Shown: one piece after another, positions 1 through 8,466 of the stretch
Layout: each line of letters begins with the position of its first letter
How positions within the stretch are numbered: position 1 is the first letter of the stretch
NCBI RefSeq assembly: GCF_014191775.1
Contig: NZ_JACHXA010000003.1
Span: 394,031 to 458,030, forward strand
Reading direction: 5' to 3'
Length of the DNA stretch: 64,000 nt
Source of the DNA: Limibacillus halophilus
Lineage (GTDB): Bacteria; Pseudomonadota; Alphaproteobacteria; Kiloniellales; CECT-8803
Program-made: the position numbers and the translations under genes
Notes under the pieces: model-generated
Database searches by the model: none
What the model was told of the DNA's origin: nothing
Seen by the model: only the letters and a program-made list of their open reading frames with translations

Positions 1-912
1 ACAATAGGCGCAACGCCTCTGATACGCCTCCCGCGCCTCGCCAGTACGTATTCTACCAAGGGCGAGATTCTGGCCAAGTGTGAATTCTTCAATCCACTTA
101 GCTCCGTCAAGGATCGCATTGGCATGGCTATGATAGAGGCCATGGAGAAAAACGGGCAGATCACGCCCGGGAAGACCACGATCGTCGAGCCGACCTCCGG
201 CAATACAGGTATTGCGCTGGCCTTTGCCTGCGCCGCCAAGGGGTATCGTCTAATTCTGACCATGCCGGAGACCATGTCTGTCGAGCGTCGCAAGATGCTC
301 CGGTTACTGGGCGCCGAGCTGGAGTTGACCGAGGGCGCCAAAGGTATGCGAGGTGCTATTGCCCGCGCGCAGGAACTGCTCGACGAATTGCCCGACGCGG
401 CGATGCCGCAGCAATTCTCGAACCCTGCCAACCCGGAAATCCATCGAACCACCACCGCCGAGGAAATCTGGGCCGACACCCAGGGCGACCTCGACGTCTT
501 TATGGGCGGTGTCGGCACCGGCGGCACAATAACCGGCTGCGGACAAGTGCTCAAAGCCCGGAACCCGAAGCTGCGTGTCGTTGCGATCGAACCCGAAGAC
601 AGTGCCATCCTTTCCGGCGGCGAACCGGGCCCCCACAAGATTCAGGGGATCGGCGCAGGCTTCGTGCCGGATAACCTGGATACCAGCGTCATCGACGAGG
701 TGATCTGCATATCCAATGATCGTGCCTTTGCAATGGCGCGCCAAGCCGCCGTGCTGGAAGGGCTGCCGGTCGGCATTTCCTCCGGCGCCGCGCTGGCCGC
801 GGCGATCGAGGTTGCCCAACGGCGCGAAATGGCTGGCAAGCGCATCGTCGTCGTTCTGCCTTCGGGGGCCGAACGTTATCTGACCACTGACCTCTTTGAG
901 GGCTTGGTATAG
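1..912 (+). CDS. cysK: Cysteine synthase A (O-acetylserine sulfhydrylase), 5' end cut by the window
   Basis: Makes L-cysteine from O-acetylserine and sulfide in the cytosol, using PLP. The frame is open from base 1, so the start lies just left of the window; 303 residues are visible against about 310-325 for the family, so only about ten are missing. Visible signatures are the PLP-lysine motif SSVKDR (Lys at bases 109-111), the substrate loop TSGNTG, the phosphate-binding loop [10 protein letters not shown] and a late SSGAA. Gly-Ala replaces the usual Gly-Asn in the N-terminal TIGxTPL motif, a mild variation. The stop overlaps the start of the uracil-DNA glycosylase gene, suggesting co-transcription. 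The paralogous cystathionine beta-synthase is less likely because no regulatory C-terminal extension is present. Confidence 0.95.
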   Translation, partial: TIGATPLIRLPRLASTYSTKGEILAKCEFFNPLSSVKDRIGMAMIEAMEKNGQITPGKTTIVEPTSGNTGIALAFACAAKGYRLILTMPETMSVERRKMLRLLGAELELTEGAKGMRGAIARAQELLDELPDAAMPQQFSNPANPEIHRTTTAEEIWADTQGDLDVFMGGVGTGGTITGCGQVLKARNPKLRVVAIEPEDSAILSGGEPGPHKIQGIGAGFVPDNLDTSVIDEVICISNDRAFAMARQAAVLEGLPVGISSGAALAAAIEVAQRREMAGKRIVVVLPSGAERYLTTDLFEGLV

Positions 913-1510
913 CACCTTGCCGGACGCATTCGACACTCTGCTGAAGTCGGTTCGAGACTGTCGCATTTGCGCGGCGCACCTACCCTTGGGGCCGCGTCCC
1001 GTCGTTCAGGCCAGCCAGACCGCCCGCCTGCTCATTATCGGACAAGCGCCTGGAACCCGCGTTCATGAAACCGGCATCCCTTGGAACGACGCCTCTGGCG
1101 AACGCCTTCGCGACTGGCTGCGTCTTGACAGAGACCTCTTCTATGACCCGTGCCAGATCGCTATCGTTCCCATGGGATTTTGCTATCCGGGCCGCGATCC
1201 GAAGGGCGGCGACAATCCGCCACGCCCGGAGTGTGCGCCCACTTGGCACGCGCCTCTCCTGCGGCATCTGCCACAGGTGGAAGTCACGTTGCTGATCGGT
1301 ATGCACGCCCAGGCTCGCTATCTGGCAAAAACCCGCAAGAAGACCATGACCGAAACGGTCGCTGCTTTTCGCGAGTACGGCCCTGAATTTATTCCGCTGC
1401 CCCATCCGTCATGGCGTAACACCGCCTGGATCAAGAGGAATCCCTGGTTCGAGCGCGATACCTTGGTTTATTTGCGCGCACGCATGCAAAAGCTTTTCCC
1501 AAGCAACTAG
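896..1510 (+). CDS. Uracil-DNA glycosylase superfamily protein, probable Fe-S (family 4-like) type
   Basis: Predicted to excise uracil from DNA at the start of base-excision repair. The 204 residues hold the superfamily motif GQAPG (49-53) followed by [12 protein letters not shown], and a C-terminal HPSWRN that matches the catalytic/minor-groove loop. Four cysteines are spaced as in family 4 enzymes: CxxC at 22-25 and C-x16-C at 96 and 113, which would hold a 4Fe-4S cluster. No ATG is available near the start: TTG at 896 (overlapping the cysK stop) or TTG at 917 are the candidates. The His-rich motif A differs from classic family 4 (GEGPGxxED), so the exact subfamily and substrate are unsure. 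Confidence 0.8.
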   Translation: MRAWYSTLPDAFDTLLKSVRDCRICAAHLPLGPRPVVQASQTARLLIIGQAPGTRVHETGIPWNDASGERLRDWLRLDRDLFYDPCQIAIVPMGFCYPGRDPKGGDNPPRPECAPTWHAPLLRHLPQVEVTLLIGMHAQARYLAKTRKKTMTETVAAFREYGPEFIPLPHPSWRNTAWIKRNPWFERDTLVYLRARMQKLFPSN

Positions 1511-1659
1511 TGGTTTGAACCAGACAAAAGAGTCTGTTTCGGTGGCCCCATAGGCTGTGTGACGTACGAGTCTCCAGGCATGCGCACAGGTATCGGATGC
1601 TGTGCCACGTCCGCCGCCGCCACAACTCAAATGGGAGATCGGCAACTGGATTATCCGGT

Positions 1660-2469
1660 TCACCGTCCGCAAACTGCGGACACGGCAAGCGCAGGCATTG
1701 GTACTTTGTACTCTCCCTCCACAAGGAAGCTTTCGAGTTCGGTTTCCCACGAAGAGTAGATTTCATTCAAGACGGCATCCGTCTGTTGGTCGAGGATGAC
1801 AGCCGCTCTTGCGGCGAACTTTCTGAAGTGATCGGCGAATCTCCCGGCCGGAGACCTGAAGACAAGAGGAAGCCGACGCACGTCTACCTCTTCGAAACCT
1901 GCCTGCTCCAGGGCCTCTCGCATGGCTTCCTCTGACGAAAGGGTAAAAGGAGGCGGCGACGGCGGCACTGCCGACATATCTGCTAGGCGCTGCACCGTGC
2001 CAAAGACGATCCGGAAAAAAGGAGACTCTGGCGGGCCGATCCAATGGCTGAGTGCCACCCGCCCTCCGGGTTTCAATACCCGCACCATCTCGCTGAACAA
2101 AGCCTCGGGGCTGCCTACATGCATGAGCCCAAACGAACAGATAACGGCATCGTATCTGTCATCTTCACGTGGAATGGACTCGGCGTCGCCCACGTCAAAG
2201 GCCGCCTTTGGGAAATCTCTTCGGGCCGCATCCACCATCGCCGCGGATGCATCAATGCCTTCTGCAAAGGCACCTAAGGCAACCGCTGCGCCGGCGGCCC
2301 TTCCGGTTCCGCAACAAAGATCAAGAACTTGCTTCTTGGGGGTTGTTTCGGCCATCGCTAGGAGTGTTGGAATCGCTTGGGTTGTGACCTGCCCCGTGTA
2401 ATCGTTGTAGGTCTGCGCACGCGCATTCCAACCCACCATTTCAGCCTCTTTGAATGCTTCATAGGTCAT
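1660..2469 (-). CDS. Class I SAM-dependent methyltransferase (UbiE/Methyltransf_11 type)
   Basis: A 269-residue soluble methyltransferase of unknown substrate. The SAM-binding glycine motif LDLCCGTG lies near residues 49-56, an acidic loop (EGIDAS) follows, and the post-motif VRVLKPGGRVALSHW is typical of the UbiE/Methyltransf_11 fold. An upstream extension is possible, but the ATG at 2469 has a good ribosome site (GGAGAGGAAAATC before it). It is divergent from the AraC/GlxA-type regulator starting at 2594, with 124 bases between them that must hold both promoters, so that regulator is the natural candidate to control it. The function cannot be narrowed further from sequence. Confidence 0.85.
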   Translation of the reverse strand: MTYEAFKEAEMVGWNARAQTYNDYTGQVTTQAIPTLLAMAETTPKKQVLDLCCGTGRAAGAAVALGAFAEGIDASAAMVDAARRDFPKAAFDVGDAESIPREDDRYDAVICSFGLMHVGSPEALFSEMVRVLKPGGRVALSHWIGPPESPFFRIVFGTVQRLADMSAVPPSPPPFTLSSEEAMREALEQAGFEEVDVRRLPLVFRSPAGRFADHFRKFAARAAVILDQQTDAVLNEIYSSWETELESFLVEGEYKVPMPALAVSAVCGR

Positions 2470-2593
2470 GATTTTCCTCTCCAAGTTCTTTACACTGATC
2501 CAGTGTGCTGACCGAAAGCGGTTTCTGTTAGGGCCGGATTGGCCAATAGCGGGCCATTTCGGCCATTGATGCGCGAGGGAAACCACGGAGATT

Positions 2594-3628
2594 ATGAGTA
2601 GGGATTTCACAAGCGACCCACTTCGAATCGACGTCCTTGCTGCGGAAAGTTGTAGAGGCGCAATTCTCTACGGCCTGTATGACCTTCTGGCGTCGGTCGG
2701 CACCGCCTGGTCCTACCTGACAGAAGGAACTTTTCAGCCGCCCATGACACGCGTCAGGATCGTTGCGCGCGACAAGGAGCCATTTCGCTGCATAGGCCGG
2801 GTACCGGTCATGCCGGATGCGACTCTTGAGGAAGCCGATGATGCAGAGATCATCTGTCTGCCCAATTTCAGGATTGGGGAGGTAGAAAGGCCAAAGGACG
2901 TGCTGGGACCGGAAATCGATTGGATTCTGCGCCGCCACGCATCCGGAGCCCGCCTCGCATGCGCCTGCTCTGGTGCCGCGCTCCTGGCCGATGCCGGCCT
3001 GTTGGACGGCGAAGAAGCCACGGCCCACTGGTCAATGAGAGAGATTTTTCGAAAGCGTTGGCCAAGCGTAGCGTTTTGCCCGGACCGTACGCTAACCTTC
3101 GCAGGGCCAGGAGACTCAATTGTGATGTCCGGTGGGATGGCCTCCTGGGCGGATCTTGCACTCTATGTGATTGCGCGATTTCTTGGTCCCGAACATGCCG
3201 CCAAGTCCGCGCGGTTCTACTGCGTCGACCCCCGCCCCGATGGGCAGCGTCACTTTGCGGCACCCATGCGGCGGCTACAGACCGAGGACGCCGTCATCCG
3301 GGAATGCCAGGAATGGCTTGCCGACGGATACGGTGAACATGACGCCGTTGGCCGCATGATTGCCCAATCCGGCCTGCCAAGACGTACATTCGACCGCCGC
3401 TTCCGCGCAGCTACCGGCTACAGTCCAACGGATTACGTGCAGTCCTTGAGAATCGAAGAAGCAAAACAGTTCCTCGAAATGGAAGGGCACAATGTAGAAT
3501 CAATTGCTGAAGCCGTGGGTTACTCGGACACGAGAGCTTTCCGCCGCCTGTTCAAGAAGATGACCGGGCTAAGCCCTGCGGAGTATCGGCGGCGCTTTTC
3601 GAGCAGCGGCTTCCTTTCGCCACGATGA
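2594..3628 (+). CDS. GlxA-family transcriptional regulator (DJ-1/PfpI-like domain plus AraC HTH)
   Basis: A 344-residue regulator. The N-terminal part (about 1-200) is a class I glutamine amidotransferase/DJ-1-like sensor domain with the nucleophile-elbow stretch ACSGAALLADAGLLDG. The C-terminal 100 residues carry two helix-turn-helix units of the AraC family, including SGLPRRTFDRRFRAATGYSP and a second one ending in MTGLSPAEYRRRF. Such proteins usually activate a neighbouring operon in response to a small metabolite; the ligand is not predictable. It is divergent from the methyltransferase gene that ends its 5' side at 2469. After it come 172 bases with no gene before the convergent zincin gene. 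Confidence 0.9.
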   Translation: MSRDFTSDPLRIDVLAAESCRGAILYGLYDLLASVGTAWSYLTEGTFQPPMTRVRIVARDKEPFRCIGRVPVMPDATLEEADDAEIICLPNFRIGEVERPKDVLGPEIDWILRRHASGARLACACSGAALLADAGLLDGEEATAHWSMREIFRKRWPSVAFCPDRTLTFAGPGDSIVMSGGMASWADLALYVIARFLGPEHAAKSARFYCVDPRPDGQRHFAAPMRRLQTEDAVIRECQEWLADGYGEHDAVGRMIAQSGLPRRTFDRRFRAATGYSPTDYVQSLRIEEAKQFLEMEGHNVESIAEAVGYSDTRAFRRLFKKMTGLSPAEYRRRFSSSGFLSPR

Positions 3629-3800
3629 AGTGTCACTCATTCTTTGACGCTTTGCTCTCGTTAAGGCGGTCGCCGCAGTCCTAAGTCTTGTCAATGACAG
3701 AGCGGGGCGTTTGAGAAGGGCTGCTTAGCCAACGATGCGGCCCTGCGCATACCGTCAGCAACAAGCGCGCGTGAGAGTTTCAAGTGTCTGATTCAGACCG

Positions 3801-4214
3801 CTAGGACACCTGACCTTCGATCCGGTCCATATCGTCGTCTGAGAATCCGAAGTGGTGGCCAATCTCGTGGATCAGCACATGCCGCACGACGTGCATCAGG
3901 CTTTCCTCGGTTTCGCACCAATAGTCCAGGATCGGCCGTCTATAGAGAAAAATCGTGTCAACGTCTTCAGGCTGATCGCCGACCGACCGCCGCGTCAAAT
4001 CCACACCCTGATACAACCCCAATAAATCGAAGGGGCTCTCACAGTCCATGGCCTCCATAGTTTCGTCGTCGGGAAAATCCTGCACCTGCACGACAACACC
4101 CTCGCAGTGACGCCGAAGGGAATCCGGTACGCCCGCGTAGCATTCCCGCGCCATCGCCTCTATGTCCGCCAGACTGGGTGGCGTCGTAAAGGGTCTGCTT
4201 GCTATGTAGGCCAT
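3801..4214 (-). CDS. Metallopeptidase family protein (minimal zincin, COG3824 type)
   Basis: A 137-residue protein of the small zincin-like family common in alphaproteobacteria and actinobacteria. The zinc motif HEIGHHFGFSDDD (HExxHxxG plus a downstream acidic cluster) sits close to the C terminus, as usual for the family. The ATG at 4214 is chosen over the one at 4220 because AAAGGA lies seven bases before it, while the earlier ATG would touch the ribosome site. No signal peptide is seen. Its biological role is not established. It is convergent with the GlxA-type regulator and divergent from the pterin dehydratase gene. Confidence 0.85.
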   Translation of the reverse strand: MAYIASRPFTTPPSLADIEAMARECYAGVPDSLRRHCEGVVVQVQDFPDDETMEAMDCESPFDLLGLYQGVDLTRRSVGDQPEDVDTIFLYRRPILDYWCETEESLMHVVRHVLIHEIGHHFGFSDDDMDRIEGQVS

Positions 4215-4303
4215 AACCATTTCCTTTTTGTGACGTCCACCTTGACGATCACGCCGCCAACCGCCGACCCTATTGCCTCAAATCACCGGGCAGGGAGAGA
4301 TCG

Positions 4304-4597
4304 ATGGTCAAAAAACTTACCGGACCGGAACGCCAGAGCGCTCTCGATCAACTAACAGGCTGGCAGAATGTCGAGGATCGCGACGCCATCAGCAAGAGCT
4401 TCAAGTTTCGCTCTTTCATCGAAGCATTTGGCTTCATGTCGCGGGTCGCACTGCACGCCGAAAAACTCAACCACCATCCTGAGTGGAGTAATGTCTACAA
4501 CCGCGTCGACATTCTACTGACAACGCATGACGTAGATGGGCTTAGTGAATTGGATATGCAACTCGCATCAAAAATCGACCGGGAAGCAAGCCGCTAA
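4304..4597 (+). CDS. phhB: 4a-hydroxytetrahydrobiopterin dehydratase (pterin carbinolamine dehydratase)
   Basis: A 97-residue enzyme that dehydrates 4a-hydroxytetrahydropterin, recycling the pterin cofactor used by aromatic amino acid hydroxylases. The diagnostic histidine-rich motif [14 protein letters not shown] is present near residues 51-64, followed by [11 protein letters not shown]. Length matches the family (95-110). The start at 4304 is preceded by AGGGAGAGATCG. In alphaproteobacteria PhhB is often present without phenylalanine hydroxylase next to it; none is seen in this window. It is convergent with the dehydrogenase gene ending at 4629. Confidence 0.95.
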   Translation: MVKKLTGPERQSALDQLTGWQNVEDRDAISKSFKFRSFIEAFGFMSRVALHAEKLNHHPEWSNVYNRVDILLTTHDVDGLSELDMQLASKIDREASR

Positions 4598-4628
4598 CAT
4601 GCAGCGACTGCCTCCGGCGATTGTGGTT

Positions 4629-5387
4629 TTACTGCATGCGCATTGCGCCATCCAGGCGGATGATATCGGCGTTCAGCATGGCGTTCTCACAGATGTGCAG
4701 CACCAACCGGGCGAACTCCGACGGGTGTCCAAAACGTGATGGGAAAGGCACCTGTCCGGCAAGATTGTCTTGGACTTCCTGCGGCATGTTCAAAAGGAGC
4801 GGCGTTCCGATCAGACCAGGCGCTATGGTCAACACACGCACACCTGAACGGGCGAACTCACGCGCGGCGGGCAACATCATGCCGTTGATCCCCGCCTTGG
4901 ATGCCGCATAGGCGACTTGCCCGAGCTGACCTTCGACGCCGGCGATCGAAGACGTCGAGATGATGACGCCGCGTTCCCCATCATCGTTCAGAGGTTCGGC
5001 GCCCAGCATATCGGCCGCGCAAAGCCGAAGCATGTTGAAGCTACCGATAAGATTAACGGCGATGACCTTTTCAAAGGCATCCAAAGGCATTGCACCGTCT
5101 CGGCCGACAATCCGCTTTGCGGGCGCAATTCCGGCGCAATTGACCAAAATTCGACAGGGCCCGTGAGTGTCGCGAGCCTTGGCAACGGCCTCTTCACCGG
5201 CGGCGGCGCTGGCAACATCGCAAGCAAGACCGATACCACCTATTTCCGCCGCAACCGCCTTTGCCGCTTCCTCATTAACATCCAGGACCGCAACTTTTGC
5301 GCCCGATTTGGCCAAATGCCGGGCCGTTTCCGCGCCTAAACCCGAACCCGCACCGGTAACAACCGCGCCTAAACCCTTCACATCCAT
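4629..5387 (-). CDS. SDR-family 3-hydroxyacyl-CoA dehydrogenase, type II (HSD17B10-like)
   Basis: A 252-residue short-chain dehydrogenase. The NAD-binding loop TGAGSGLG, the VNCAGI motif, a catalytic Ser followed by YAASK (Tyr-x-x-x-Lys) and the tail after PGLIGTPLL fit the type II 3-hydroxyacyl-CoA dehydrogenase subgroup, which oxidises 3-hydroxyacyl-CoA or branched-chain acyl-CoA intermediates. The ATG at 5387 is preferred over the GTG two codons upstream because GGAGAG lies seven bases before it. It stands alone between convergent and divergent neighbours. A general SDR of other specificity cannot be excluded. Confidence 0.85.
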   Translation of the reverse strand: MDVKGLGAVVTGAGSGLGAETARHLAKSGAKVAVLDVNEEAAKAVAAEIGGIGLACDVASAAAGEEAVAKARDTHGPCRILVNCAGIAPAKRIVGRDGAMPLDAFEKVIAVNLIGSFNMLRLCAADMLGAEPLNDDGERGVIISTSSIAGVEGQLGQVAYAASKAGINGMMLPAAREFARSGVRVLTIAPGLIGTPLLLNMPQEVQDNLAGQVPFPSRFGHPSEFARLVLHICENAMLNADIIRLDGAMRMQ

Positions 5388-5503
5388 CGTCACACTCTCC
5401 TGTCTAGAACCGCGTTCGGCGGCTTTCAGTCACACTTGGCGGTCTTACTAGCAGAGCGCGCCGCATATTGCGACCGCGAAGCTGCGCGACCATATTTGAC
5501 ACC

Positions 5504-5881
5504 ATGAACGGTCATCAAGATCCACTCGACGACAAACGCTTCCAACGCGACAGCGCGCGCGTTGAAACAGGGTTTTGGCCCAAAGTGCGTCGTGTATTCG
5601 GCCGCGTGCCCTTCCTGGAAGACGCAATTGCAGCTTACTTCTGCGCCCGCGATCCGGCGACGCCATTTCAAGTAAAGGCGATCGCGATGGCGGCGCTTGC
5701 CTATTTCGTGCTGCCTACTGATGTGGTTCCAGACTTTGTCGCCGGGCTGGGGTACACAGACGATGCGGCGGTATTTTTGGCGGCTTGGCGCAGCGTGGCC
5801 AATCACGTCAAACCTGACCATCGTCGGCAGGCCCAGGAGACTCTCGTAAGATTGCAGTCGGGGAAAACCCCCGAAGACTGA
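5504..5881 (+). CDS. YkvA family protein (DUF1232)
   Basis: A 125-residue small protein with the DUF1232 core: a hydrophobic stretch AMAALAYFVLPTDVVPDFVAGLG followed by YTDDAAVFLAAW. The P-x-D-x-x-P-D pattern is the family signature and probably marks a membrane-associated hairpin. The first in-frame start is TTG at 5468, but the ATG at 5504 gives the usual domain border. Function is unknown. It is followed after 24 bases by the DUF3429 membrane protein on the same strand, so the two may be co-transcribed. Confidence 0.8.
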   Translation: MNGHQDPLDDKRFQRDSARVETGFWPKVRRVFGRVPFLEDAIAAYFCARDPATPFQVKAIAMAALAYFVLPTDVVPDFVAGLGYTDDAAVFLAAWRSVANHVKPDHRRQAQETLVRLQSGKTPED

Positions 5882-5905
5882 TAGTCTGCAGGGTAATAAC
5901 GGTTT

Positions 5906-6397
5906 ATGTCGGTGAACCTGCGCCGATTGTGGAGAGATTGCATGGCCTTGACTGAGGTTCCACGCCCCGCACTAACCTTGGGTGTCGTTGGTCTGTTTCC
6001 CTTTTTGATCGGCGCAACCGGTAGCTGGCTTTTGCCCGACCCCTATAATTTCCTGGCCGCACAAGCAGGGTTGGTTTACGCGCCGGTGATCGTGACATTT
6101 CTCGGCGCGGTGCATTGGGGGTACGCAATGGCTGACGGCAAAAGCGCCATGTCTTTTGCCCGCCTTGGGTTTTCCATACTGCCGGCATTGGTGTCCTGGG
6201 TTGCGCTGCTGTCACATCCGACGCCGGCGCTAATCCTGATGGCCGCTTGTTTCTCCGCGCTCTATCTCGCCGATGTACGCGCTATTCAAACCGGTCGGTT
6301 TCCCGCTTGGTATAGAGACTTACGGCGACCACTGACCATCGTGGTGTTGCTCTGCCTTTTGAGCCTGCTGATTTTCTCACTCAGGATGAACGCTTGA
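5906..6397 (+). CDS. DUF3429 domain-containing membrane protein
   Basis: An inner-membrane protein of 163 residues (151 if the ATG at 5942 is used) with about five hydrophobic segments, among them GVVGLFPFLIGATG, APVIVTFLGAVHWGYAM and TIVVLLCLLSLLIF. The FLGAVHWGYAM motif is the hallmark of DUF3429, which pairs a conserved His-Trp with the first helices. Function is unknown. The 3' end overlaps the convergent EamA transporter gene (ends at 6381) by 17 bases. Confidence 0.8.
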   Translation: MSVNLRRLWRDCMALTEVPRPALTLGVVGLFPFLIGATGSWLLPDPYNFLAAQAGLVYAPVIVTFLGAVHWGYAMADGKSAMSFARLGFSILPALVSWVALLSHPTPALILMAACFSALYLADVRAIQTGRFPAWYRDLRRPLTIVVLLCLLSLLIFSLRMNA

Positions 6398-7316
6398 CGG
6401 CTGCGGCTCGCGACTCGCTTCGCGCGATGTGATATGTGCTGCCGACGATCACCGCCGCCCCCAAACCGGTCCAAATCGTCGGTATCTCACCGAAAATGTA
6501 GAAACCCAGGGCGGAAGCGATGATGATTTTCGAGTAATCAAAGGGTGAAACGAAGGTCGCCTCCCCAACCTTGTAGGCCCGGAGCAGAAAGGACTGGGCG
6601 CCAGCACCGATCACGCCGATCGCCGCGAGGACCAGCCACTGCAGGACGGTGGGATCACGCCAGGCAATCAAAGCTGGAATACTCGTGGTCACCAGCGACG
6701 CAATGCAAAAATAGGTTAAAAGAACCGTCGTACTTTCCTCGCGCGGCATCATCTTGACCAGCACCACCGAGAGGCCAATCCCAAAAGCCATAAGCAAGGC
6801 GACCAGCATGACTGGATCAAAGCTGTGATGCCCAGGCCGCACCATCAGCAGGACGCCGCAAAATCCTATAGCCGTGGCAAGCCAGCGCTGCCACGCGACC
6901 GGCTCCTTCAACAGAATCACGGCCAGCAGGATGGTAAAGAGTGGTTGGGTGAAGCCAAGCGCGGCGACATCGGCCAACGGCAAATGAGCCACCGCATAGA
7001 AACCGCACATCATGGCCACGCTTCCGATTACGCCGCGCAGCAAATGAATTCCGGGATGCCGGGTGCGAAAGGCTTTTGGGCCAGCCTTCCAGATGAAAGG
7101 CAGCAGAATGAAAAGCGCAAAGAATGCGCGCGCCATGGCAATCTGAAAGGGATCCAGGCCATCATAGGCCAGATACTTGATAAGAGCGCCGTTGATGGCA
7201 AATCCAAGCGCGCCTAGAACCATCCAACAGGCGCCTCTCGCATTGGGTGTCAGCCGCGCGAAGCGCAATACAATGCTACTGGAAGTTGGCTTCTCGGTTA
7301 TTGTGGTTTGTGTCAT
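6381..7316 (-). CDS. DMT-family transporter (two EamA domains), second of a tandem pair
   Basis: A 311-residue inner-membrane permease with ten predicted helices arranged as two EamA repeats of about 140 residues, each ending in a helix with a conserved proline-glycine pattern (for example FGEIPTIWTGLGAAVIV). DMT carriers export or import metabolites such as amino acids or nucleosides; the substrate is unknown. The ATG at 7316 is chosen; a GTG at 7340 is possible. It lies 36 bases behind a second EamA gene on the same strand, and the two proteins align along their whole length (shared FFALIF, PLFxxxxAxxxLxExV, RPG, FDYS motifs), so this is a tandem duplication. Confidence 0.85.
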   Translation of the reverse strand: MTQTTITEKPTSSSIVLRFARLTPNARGACWMVLGALGFAINGALIKYLAYDGLDPFQIAMARAFFALFILLPFIWKAGPKAFRTRHPGIHLLRGVIGSVAMMCGFYAVAHLPLADVAALGFTQPLFTILLAVILLKEPVAWQRWLATAIGFCGVLLMVRPGHHSFDPVMLVALLMAFGIGLSVVLVKMMPREESTTVLLTYFCIASLVTTSIPALIAWRDPTVLQWLVLAAIGVIGAGAQSFLLRAYKVGEATFVSPFDYSKIIIASALGFYIFGEIPTIWTGLGAAVIVGSTYHIARSESRAAAVKRSS

Positions 7317-7352
7317 GCCCCTCGCCACGGTCCGTTCCACAGACCATCTGAT

Positions 7353-8294
7353 TTACCGTCCACGCGGCGAAACCGTAGCAGCCCCCTTTGCACGCCCCTC
7401 CGCGCTGGCCCTGGCTTCCCGTCGCGCAATGTACAAGCTGGAAGCAGCAATTACCGCTGCGCCCACCCACGTCCACACGTCACTCGTTTGTCCAAAGAAA
7501 AAATACGCCAATACGGCGATAAAAGGGAGTCTTGAATAATCGAAAGGTAGAATTGCCGATGCATCGGCGGAGGCATAGGCACGAGTGATGAAAATATGAG
7601 CGACGACAGCGAAGAACCCCAGAGCCACCATCAACATCCAAACTTCAAACGATGGCCAACGCCAGACAAAGAGTGCCGGCAACAGGGACAAGGGAGTCAG
7701 CAATAAGTTCATATATAATACAACCGCCGCAGGTGTTTCCGTATCCGAGAGGCGCTTCACGCATATTACTGAAACAGCCATGAACGCGGCGGCAATCACC
7801 GGCAGTGACATCAGGGGAGTCAGTTCCATGAAGCCCGGGCGCAGGATTATCAACACGCCGATAAACCCAACAAGCGTTGCGCTCCACCGGCGCAACCGGA
7901 CACGCTCGCGCAGGATTACCGCCGCACCGATCGTCGCAAAGAGCGGCACCGTGAAATTCAGCGCGACCGCCTCGGCCAGAGGCAACATGGCAACCGAGGT
8001 GAACCAGAAGAGCATCGCACAAAGGCCAAAGCCGGCGCGTGTTGCATGCAAGCCGAGGCGTTTTGTTTTCAGCGCCGTGGACCAATGCGATGCCAACCAA
8101 GGCAACATGAAGATCAGAGCGAAGAGGTTGCGGAAGAATGCCACCTGTATCGGGTGCAACTCTGCGGCACCAAGCCGCACGAATATGTTCATGATCGAGA
8201 ACCCCAAACAGGCAACGATCATGTAAAACGCACCTTGAACCGGACCGCTACAGGTACCGAAGCGGTCTTTCACCGACCTAATCAATTTTGGCAT
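7353..8294 (-). CDS. DMT-family transporter (two EamA domains), first of a tandem pair
   Basis: A 313-residue ten-helix inner-membrane carrier with two EamA domains. The first repeat contains VRLGAAELHPIQVAFFRNLF and the second ends in FDYSRLPFIAVLAYFFFGQ. It is the upstream member of a two-gene operon with its paralog. The start at 8294 is an ATG; the 172 bases to the divergent acetoacetyl-CoA synthetase gene hold the promoters of both units. The substrate cannot be read from the sequence. Confidence 0.88.
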   Translation of the reverse strand: MPKLIRSVKDRFGTCSGPVQGAFYMIVACLGFSIMNIFVRLGAAELHPIQVAFFRNLFALIFMLPWLASHWSTALKTKRLGLHATRAGFGLCAMLFWFTSVAMLPLAEAVALNFTVPLFATIGAAVILRERVRLRRWSATLVGFIGVLIILRPGFMELTPLMSLPVIAAAFMAVSVICVKRLSDTETPAAVVLYMNLLLTPLSLLPALFVWRWPSFEVWMLMVALGFFAVVAHIFITRAYASADASAILPFDYSRLPFIAVLAYFFFGQTSDVWTWVGAAVIAASSLYIARREARASAEGRAKGAATVSPRGR

Positions 8295-8466
8295 GATGGC
8301 CGCAAGAGTAACGACGCTTGCACCCAGGCGCTATACTCGCAAACGCAAAGCACCGTTGCGTGACAGGACTAGCGCCGCCTTGGCAGGTGCGCGTACTTTG
8401 CATAGTGTTCCGCATATGCCGAATCACCGGTCGTCTTGGCCCGTCGAACCGCAGGAGTAGATACCT

